Assembly: GCF_900187265.1 (NCBI RefSeq)
Contig: NZ_LT906450.1
Span: forward strand, 2,843,444-2,907,443
DNA from: Rhodococcus rhodochrous
GTDB taxonomy: Bacteria; Actinomycetota; Actinomycetes; Mycobacteriales; Mycobacteriaceae
Reading direction: 5' to 3'
DNA length: 64,000 nt
Position numbers and translations under genes: made by a program
Shown: positions 36,856-64,000 of the stretch, in pieces
Layout of the letters: each line of letters opens with the position of its first letter
Numbering within the stretch: the stretch's first letter is position 1
Notes under the pieces: model-generated
What the model was told of the DNA's origin: nothing
The model's input: the letters and a program-made list of their open reading frames with translations, nothing else
Databases searched by the model: none

Positions 36856-37398
36856 CTCGGGCTCCTTCGAATCGGGTCGAGCGGGCGGGACGAGGCGATC
36901 CGGTCGCGATCCGATCACGCACGGGTCGCGGCACGGGGGCACGAAGGTGACGGCCGCTTCGAGAATAAGGAGAGCTGTCCGGTTTCGGGGCGTTTCCGGC
37001 GAGCCCGATCCGGCTTCGGAGGCGACCTCATTCGTCACGCCGGTCACGAACAGGACATTCCTCCCGACGGTCGGGAAAACGTTATCGAAACGCGATTGAT
37101 CGCCTGCGGGGGAACGATTTCCGAGGTCACCCGCGGTTCCGCACCGCTGCCGCGACGGTAGAGGGGCGACCTGTGGGGCGCAGCGGCGGGCGGTGCTGCG
37201 GTCGTCGCCGCAATCCGGTCGTACCGGTCGTACAGGTGGTCTAGCTTGTTGTGTGGCCCCGGTCACACGGGGTCACACGATCGAACGGGGGTCCGATCGC
37301 GGCGCCGCACGCCCAGCGCGGCACCGGGATCGGCTCCTGCACGCGATGTCGGGGGACACACGCCGATCACGGCCAACAACATCGCTTTCGGAGGGGAT
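36856..37398. promoter_or_regulatory. NRPS upstream region with repeats
   Basis: This 543-bp non-coding gap lies between the secreted protein gene and the NRPS. It holds a palindrome TCCCGAC-G-GTCGGGA at 37062-37076, a tandem 9-bp repeat CCGGTCGTA at 37215-37232 and a tandem repeat GGTCACACG at 37261-37269 and 37271-37279. GGAGGGG at 37390-37396 is the ribosome site for the ATG at 37399. No -10/-35 pair is obvious. The repeats are candidate activator or repressor sites. Confidence 0.5.
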
Positions 37399-59454
<22,056 letters not shown>

Positions 59455-59487
59455 CCTCGGCGCATCCGTTCACCGGGCCCGGATCTC

Positions 59488-60057
59488 TCAGCCGAGCCCG
59501 GTGAGCGCCGCCGGCGCCCATCCCGGCCAGCGCACCGCACCGACCGGCACCCCGCCGGCGAACCGCGCCACCACCACCGGGGTCCCGGACGCCGTGTCGT
59601 ACACCGACGCCTGATCGGCGCGGCCGATCGCCTCGGCCACCAGCGGCCACAACCGTCGATAGCGCGCCCGGATCTTGTCCTCCGGCACCGCATGCCCACC
59701 TGCGGCCACCCGATGCTGCACGCGCAGCACCGACATCGTCTCGGGCACCAGCATCACGTGCAGCACCACCGTGAATCCCGCCTCGTGCGCGCGGTCGATC
59801 AACTCCAGCTTCGACGGATGCGAGAACACCGTCTCCGCGATGAACGACCGGCCCTGCCGCAGCAGCCGGTCCCGCGCCGCCGCGGCGAGCTGCGCCGCCT
59901 CGTACGACATCTCCTCCGCCCGGTCGGGCCAGCGCTGCCGCGCGATCACATCCGCGTTGACGAACACGCTGCACGGCAGCAGGGGAGCGAGGGACAACTC
60001 GACGAACGTCGACTTGCCGGAACCGTTGGGACCGACGATCAGATCCAGACGTCTCAT
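59488..60057 (-). CDS. zeta-toxin-like P-loop kinase
   Basis: This 189-residue protein has Walker A GPNGSGKST at residues 9-17 and the zeta/AAA features FVNADVIARQRWP, the Arg-rich RVAAGGHAVPEDKIRARYRR lid and a SFIAETVFSHPSKL segment. Zeta toxins phosphorylate UDP-N-acetylglucosamine and block cell-wall synthesis; that activity here is inferred from fold. It overlaps the upstream antitoxin gene by 4 bp, the usual toxin-antitoxin arrangement. It converges on the NRPS end with a gap of only 33 bp. Confidence 0.78.
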   Translation of the reverse strand: MRRLDLIVGPNGSGKSTFVELSLAPLLPCSVFVNADVIARQRWPDRAEEMSYEAAQLAAAARDRLLRQGRSFIAETVFSHPSKLELIDRAHEAGFTVVLHVMLVPETMSVLRVQHRVAAGGHAVPEDKIRARYRRLWPLVAEAIGRADQASVYDTASGTPVVVARFAGGVPVGAVRWPGWAPAALTGLG

Positions 60058-60440
60058 GCGTCGTCGAGCACCCGGCGACTACCGTCGGGATGCTGCTCGA
60101 CCAGCCGGCCCTCGTCGTCGAGCACCACCGTGGTGACCCCACGTGCGGCGAGAATCTCGGCGTAGTCGGTGCGGGCCAGCCCGTCCGCCAGGCGCGCGTC
60201 GATCTCGGCGTCGAACAGGCGCCCCTCCGCGGCGGTGAGCTCACTCAGCTCCCGCGTCCCGGCCAGCGCCTCGTGCACCCGATGCAGGGAGGCGGTCTCG
60301 TGGGCGGTCATCGCGCGGCCGATGCGGGCCCAGTATTCGAGTTGCTGGCGTCCGGTGCGGTTCTGGCGGCCGCCCTCGGCGATGGCGCTGTCGACGAGCT
60401 CGGCGTCGAAGCGGGTGACCTTGTCGGTGGACGACGTCAT
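60054..60440 (-). CDS. ParD-like antitoxin
   Basis: This 128-residue protein is from ATG 60440 behind a GGAGGC site. The N-terminal KVTRFDAELVDSAIAEGGRQ and RTGRQQLEYWARIGRAM resemble the ribbon-helix-helix DNA-binding region of ParD-like antitoxins. The C-terminal part (TTVVLDDEGRLVEQHPDG) probably binds the toxin. It precedes the kinase-like toxin with 4-bp overlap. The 34-bp palindrome just upstream is probably its own operator. Confidence 0.72.
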   Translation of the reverse strand: MTSSTDKVTRFDAELVDSAIAEGGRQNRTGRQQLEYWARIGRAMTAHETASLHRVHEALAGTRELSELTAAEGRLFDAEIDARLADGLARTDYAEILAARGVTTVVLDDEGRLVEQHPDGSRRVLDDA

Positions 60441-60454
60441 GACGGCCTCCTGAT

Positions 60455-60488
60455 GTTGCAGTCTGCTACAAGCGTAGCTGTCTGCAAC
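60455..60488. promoter_or_regulatory. 34-bp palindromic operator of the toxin-antitoxin pair
   Basis: A palindrome with outer arms GTTGCAG (60455-60461) and CTGCAAC (60482-60488) and inner arms GCTAC/GTAGC lies 15 bp before the antitoxin start. About 26-28 of 34 positions are symmetrical. Antitoxins of this type usually repress their own operon from such a site. Confidence 0.65.
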
Positions 60489-60646
60489 ACGCCACGCACC
60501 CCCGAATCCTCCCACCATCACCCGGTTCGTGACCTCCCGCTACGCACCACCACCCGGATCGACACCCGATCGAACCCGAGCCGTCGCCGAGGAACCGGCC
60601 ACGCGACCTACCGTGAGCGAGTACTCCCATCGCCAGGAGGTGCGTG

Positions 60647-61717
60647 ATGACCACGGAGATACACGAACCCGACCAAGCACGACTCGAGCAGACCCTCGGA
60701 CAACTCGTCGTCGACATGGGTGCGGCCATGAACGGCGCACTGGTACTCATCGGCGCCGAACTCGGACTGTGGCGCGCGCTCGACGAAGCCGGCCCGGTCA
60801 CCAGCGAACAACTCGCCGACCGCACCGGCATCCGCGAACGCTATCTGCGCGAATGGCTCTCCGCCGAGACCGCCAGCGGCTATCTCACCTACGACCCCGA
60901 CGCCGGAACGTTCAGCCTGGCACCGGAACACGCCATGGCCCTCGCCCGCGAGGACAGCCCCGTCTACCTGGCCGGCGGCTTCCACCTGATCGGCTCCGTG
61001 TACAAGGACCGCAGCCGCATCGCCGAACGCATCCGCAACGGCGAAGGATTCGGCTGGCACGAACACGATCCCGAACTGTTCGTCGGCACCGAACAGTTCT
61101 TCCGCCCCGGTTACCGCGCCAACCTCGTCGACATGTGGCTGCCCGCCCTCGACGGGGTCGTCGACAAACTGCGCGCCGGCGCCACCGTCGCGGACATCGG
61201 CTGCGGCCACGGTGTCTCCACGACCCTGCTCGCGCAGGCCTTCCCGCAGTCCACCATCCGCGGCTTCGACTACCACGACGCGTCCATCGCGCGGGCGACG
61301 GAACTGGCCGCCGAACAGGGCGTCGACAACGCCACCTTCACCGTCGCCTCGGCGACCGACTTCCCCGGATCCGACTACGACCTGATCTGCTACTTCGACT
61401 GCCTGCACGACATGGGTGATCCCGTCGGCGCGCTGCGGTACGCGCGCGGCGCGCTCACCGACGACGGCACGGTGATGCTCGTCGAACCGTTCGCCCGCGA
61501 CAGCCTGCCCGAGAATCTCAACCCGGTCGGCCGGATGTACTACGCCGCATCGACGGTGCTGTGCACTCCGTCGTCGCTCGACCAGCCGGTCGCGCTCGGG
61601 CTCGGCGCCCAGGCAGGGGAGCGGCGGCTCGCCGACGTCGCCGCCGAAGCCGGCTTCGGCACCTTCCGGCGCGCCACCGAGACGCCCTTCAATCTCGTCC
61701 TCGAAGCACGTCCCTGA
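60647..61717 (+). CDS. class I SAM-dependent methyltransferase with N-terminal winged helix
   Basis: This 356-residue protein has a winged-helix region in residues 20-90 (SEQLADRTGIRERYLREWLSA). The SAM-binding motif I is VADIGCGHGVSTTLLA, with later motifs FDYHDASI and YDLICYFDCLHDMGDP. Length and layout match Rv2258c-like methyltransferases of mycobacteria. I chose ATG 60647, six bases after AGGAGG, over the GTG at 60644. The methyl acceptor is unknown. A link to the NRPS product is possible but weak, because the toxin-antitoxin pair lies between and the gene is not in the NRPS operon. Confidence 0.8.
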   Translation: MTTEIHEPDQARLEQTLGQLVVDMGAAMNGALVLIGAELGLWRALDEAGPVTSEQLADRTGIRERYLREWLSAETASGYLTYDPDAGTFSLAPEHAMALAREDSPVYLAGGFHLIGSVYKDRSRIAERIRNGEGFGWHEHDPELFVGTEQFFRPGYRANLVDMWLPALDGVVDKLRAGATVADIGCGHGVSTTLLAQAFPQSTIRGFDYHDASIARATELAAEQGVDNATFTVASATDFPGSDYDLICYFDCLHDMGDPVGALRYARGALTDDGTVMLVEPFARDSLPENLNPVGRMYYAASTVLCTPSSLDQPVALGLGAQAGERRLADVAAEAGFGTFRRATETPFNLVLEARP

Positions 61718-61757
61718 ACCATCCGCGGGACACCGATCGGCCCCATCGGCGACCCCG

Positions 61758-62150
61758 GTGACGCCGATGCGCCACGATCGGAGGATGGACCGCGTCACCC
61801 GACTCTCGCTCGCCCTCGACCGTCAGGACGGACGGTGCCTGTGGTGCGGACGGGAGTTCGGACGGTTGATCACCCCGACCACCGATCATCTCGTGCCGCG
61901 CCTGAAGGGTGGGCCGAGTATCACCGCCAACGAGGTCGCCGCCTGCCGACGCTGCAACGCCGACCGTGGACACGTCGCGCCGGTCGAATGGCTCGACCGG
62001 TGCCGGCAGCGCGACGGCTGGACGCCCGACGAGGAGCTGCTGACGCGACTGCTCGAGGAGCTCGCCGACGAACTCGTCCGGGTCGGGGGTCATCGCCGTG
62101 CCCGGGATTATCTGTCCGCGCAGTTGCGACGGTTGCGACGACCGTCGTGA
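61758..62150 (+). CDS. HNH endonuclease
   Basis: This protein has 130 residues from GTG 61758; starts at 61767 or 61785 are also possible, the last lying right after GGAGG. The HNH core is CLWCGREF, TTDHLVPRLKGGPS and NEVAACRRCNADRG, with two CxxC zinc pairs and the catalytic His. Small stand-alone HNH proteins of this kind occur widely in actinobacteria, and their targets are mostly unknown. It lies 40 bp after the methyltransferase gene, perhaps on the same transcript. Confidence 0.8.
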   Translation: MTPMRHDRRMDRVTRLSLALDRQDGRCLWCGREFGRLITPTTDHLVPRLKGGPSITANEVAACRRCNADRGHVAPVEWLDRCRQRDGWTPDEELLTRLLEELADELVRVGGHRRARDYLSAQLRRLRRPS

Positions 62151-62179
62151 CACCGGTCGCCCCGGACCCCGGTCCCATT

Positions 62180-62194
62180 ACGTCACTGTGACGT
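62180..62194. promoter_or_regulatory. palindrome ACGTCAC-T-GTGACGT, copy 1
   Basis: A 15-bp inverted repeat with one central base overlaps the stop codon of the CPBP gene (62183-62185). The same 15-mer recurs upstream of that gene at 63051-63065. The pairing suggests a common DNA-binding protein rather than a terminator, as the one-base loop cannot form a stable hairpin. Confidence 0.5.
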
Positions 62195-62959
62195 TTCAGG
62201 GTCGGTTGTCCGGGATGGAGGAGGGGAGTCCACCTTCTCGCCCCGGCGGGACGCGGCCCGCAGACAGGTCAGGACGATCACGGCGAACCCGACGGCCACC
62301 GCGGACGCGACAGGCGAGTAGATCCCACTCGCAGCCAGGAGCGTCCACGCCACATTGGACGAGGCGTGACCGACCACCGCGATGATCGGCGCGCCGCCGC
62401 CGGCGACCGTCATCTGCACCAGCAGCATCCGGAAGACGACCGTGAACGCGAGCTGGCCGAGCAGCATCGCCGACCCGTAACCGGCCTGCACGTACGGAAT
62501 CAGGTGCCACAGCGCCCAGATCATCCCGATCACCGCGCCGGTGGACAGGACACCGTGGGTGCGCAACAGCGCCGGCATCAACACTGCCGTCCACCCGAGT
62601 TCCTCGCACACCGCCGCGACGAGATACGCACCGGCGACCACCACAAGAGAGACGGAGATGCCGGACGGAGCGGTTCCGGCGACCGCGACGGACGCGATCA
62701 TCAGCAGCGCCGCTGGTACAACGAGTGCGACGATCAGCCACCGTGCGCGCGGCGGCGTACGCATGCGACGCCACGCCGACTCACGCCCACCACCGACGGC
62801 GAGGGCCGCGAGCGCCGGGCAGACGAACATCAACGCACTGATCGGCAGACGCGCACCGGCGATGTCGAGTTCACCGTCGGTGAGTGCGCCCCAGAGATAG
62901 AACGGGACGGTGGTGATCACGAAGACCACCCAGAAGCGCAGGAGCCGTGGTTGCGTCAC
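62183..62959 (-). CDS. CPBP family intramembrane metalloprotease
   Basis: This is a 258-residue polytopic membrane protein. The CPBP (Abi) motifs are AAVCEELGWTAVLMPALL (the EExxx motif), IWALWHLIPY and VVGHASSNVAW, which carry the catalytic Glu and His residues. The family includes Rce1-type prenyl-protein proteases and bacteriocin self-immunity proteins. The substrate here is unknown. It is flanked by two identical palindromes, one over its stop codon and one about 90 bp before its start. Confidence 0.83.
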   Translation of the reverse strand: MTQPRLLRFWVVFVITTVPFYLWGALTDGELDIAGARLPISALMFVCPALAALAVGGGRESAWRRMRTPPRARWLIVALVVPAALLMIASVAVAGTAPSGISVSLVVVAGAYLVAAVCEELGWTAVLMPALLRTHGVLSTGAVIGMIWALWHLIPYVQAGYGSAMLLGQLAFTVVFRMLLVQMTVAGGGAPIIAVVGHASSNVAWTLLAASGIYSPVASAVAVGFAVIVLTCLRAASRRGEKVDSPPPSRTTDPETSQ

Positions 62960-63047
62960 GGTCGACCTTCCCGGATCGCGTTGTCACTGCCGCGCCGATG
63001 ATATCGACGCAGATACGTGTCCACAGCGGGACTCGCGGGACCACGCG

Positions 63048-63068
63048 AAAACGTCACTGTGACGTTTT
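63048..63068. promoter_or_regulatory. palindrome ACGTCAC-T-GTGACGT, copy 2, extended
   Basis: This is a 21-bp palindrome, AAAACGTCAC-T-GTGACGTTTT, 89 bp upstream of the CPBP gene start. It contains the same 15-mer as copy 1. Its location in the promoter region makes it a likely operator. Confidence 0.55.
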
Positions 63069-64000
63069 TATGGTGACTGGGCGGACGAGCAGGGGACGAG
63101 GGCGGCGGGCCCGGACGGTCGCATCGGGCGTCCGAGACAGAGAACCGACCCCAGGCGGCGGTCTGGGCCGGCCCGAACCGGGTCGGTGCGGATCGGGCAC
63201 GGCGGATGCGCGGCAGATCGAATGCCGGGAGCGCGTCGTACGGCGCGGTTCGCGCGCCGCACGACGCGGAGTGCACAACGTGCGCCGGACGACCCGGCGC
63301 ACGACGCGATGCAGTGCGTGCAACGCTGTCGTGAATCGGCGAATCGGGTCGCCGGTCGAGTTGCAGGGTCATCAGTGCCGAACCCCAGGTCACGACGTAT
63401 ATCATTATTGCCGATAATCTACATTATGTTAACTCGACCGGAATCGGGCCTCCTCCGGGCAGGCGTGGCAGGGCCCCGGGGTGTCCGGAGACCCTGTGGG
63501 TCGACCTGGGATCGATGCGATGTCGCCCCACATGTCATCCGGCCTCGGTTCGCCCCCGGCTCGTCTCCGGCCTGGCTTCGGATCCCATGCGGCCCGACTC
63601 GACCCGGCGGCGCCTGTACCGGATCGAGCCGCCGGCCCGATCGGCACGCGTTCCGCCGGACATTCATCGGCGTCGACCACCGCGACATGCACACTGCAGT
63701 TGTTCGCAGTGCGCTGATGCAGCGCGTTGCGGCGACACCGTGTCGTCGTCGCGTGCACATCGCGCAGTAGATCACCCGAACGATGCGCATGCGGCGGCGC
63801 GAACTCATCCCGTCCCCCGGGGTGCTGCGACCACCGATCGCCCCTTCTCGCCTCTTCCGCATTTGATGGATAATCACCGTTATCCATGAATCGTGTTGGT
63901 GTACAACAGAATTCACACACTCAGGGGCGAAGAACGGTTCCATTGTGCCCCGCGCACGCCTCGTGCACAGCCGATCCGGTCTCGATCTCCTCGCGCCCCT
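63069..64000. other. non-coding stretch with AT-rich palindromes
   Basis: I see no convincing gene in this 0.9 kb; all open frames have poor codon pattern and no recognisable motifs. Two AT-rich symmetrical sites stand out: ATTAT-TGCCG-ATAAT at 63404-63418 and ATGGATAA-TCACCG-TTATCCAT at 63866-63887. The last 60 bases could contain the start of a plus-strand gene (GTG near 63945), but there is no ribosome site and only about 18 codons are visible. Confidence 0.45.

Noticed and set aside
60647-61717. The methyltransferase as a tailoring enzyme of the NRPS
   Set aside because: A toxin-antitoxin pair on the other strand separates them and the protein resembles a general Rv2258c-type enzyme. The link was not strong enough to claim.
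63945-64000. Start of a plus-strand gene at the right edge
   Set aside because: Only about 18 codons are visible, with no ribosome site and no motif.

Overview
The window is high-GC actinobacterial DNA. Gene content and order point to a mycolic-acid actinomycete (Corynebacteriales), most likely Rhodococcus. The block rbpA, ppm1, separate lnt and fxsA is the arrangement known around Rv2050-Rv2053c in Mycobacterium tuberculosis, and the ArsR-family regulator next to the metal ATPase has the cysteine pattern of CmtR. No tRNA, rRNA or CRISPR array was seen.

Positions 1-15.8 kb form a metal-resistance island. A divergent arsenic locus has arsR-acr3-arsC-arsC on the minus strand and an ArsC-like gene, arsD and arsA on the plus strand. 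An IS3-family element splits arsA between its two ATPase halves. An intact IS256-family element with an 8-bp target duplication follows, then a DUF3703 gene, a soft-metal P-type ATPase and its CmtR-like regulator. Next comes a complete four-gene Tn7-like transposition operon (tnsA, tniA/tnsB, tniB/tnsC, tniQ) that reads inward from a terminus with 25-bp repeats near 15.75-15.84 kb. The simplest reading is that the arsenic and cadmium/lead genes are cargo of this transposon and that its other end lies left of position 1.

Positions 15.8-18.1 kb are a junction zone of broken genes: a tyrosine-recombinase pseudogene cut by an IS256 remnant, and a frameshifted lipoprotein-like gene. Positions 18.1-30.6 kb are chromosomal: a FAD-dependent disulfide oxidoreductase, a CobG-like protein without its cysteine motifs, an F420/flavin-type oxidoreductase, a hexapeptide acyltransferase, glutathione peroxidase, tldE-tldD, a TSUP permease, fxsA, an amidohydrolase, lnt and ppm1.

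Positions 30.6-59.5 kb are the most interesting part. Between ppm1 and rbpA lies a tightly coupled operon: an AurF/CmlI-type diiron N-oxygenase, a PapC-like prephenate dehydrogenase, a fused aminodeoxychorismate synthase and a PapB-like chorismate mutase. This is the set that makes 4-amino-phenylpyruvate, the keto acid precursor of 4-aminophenylalanine, plus an enzyme that can oxidise an arylamine to a nitro group. Beyond rbpA and two small genes is a six-module, 7,351-residue nonribosomal peptide synthetase with a terminal thioesterase. Module 2 reads as serine and module 4 as threonine followed by epimerisation. Together these suggest an uncharacterised peptide that may carry an aminophenyl or nitrophenyl group.

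Positions 59.5-64 kb hold a ParD-like/zeta-like toxin-antitoxin pair under a 34-bp palindrome, a methyltransferase, an HNH endonuclease and a CPBP-family membrane protease flanked by two copies of the same palindrome. The last kilobase has no convincing gene but contains AT-rich palindromes.
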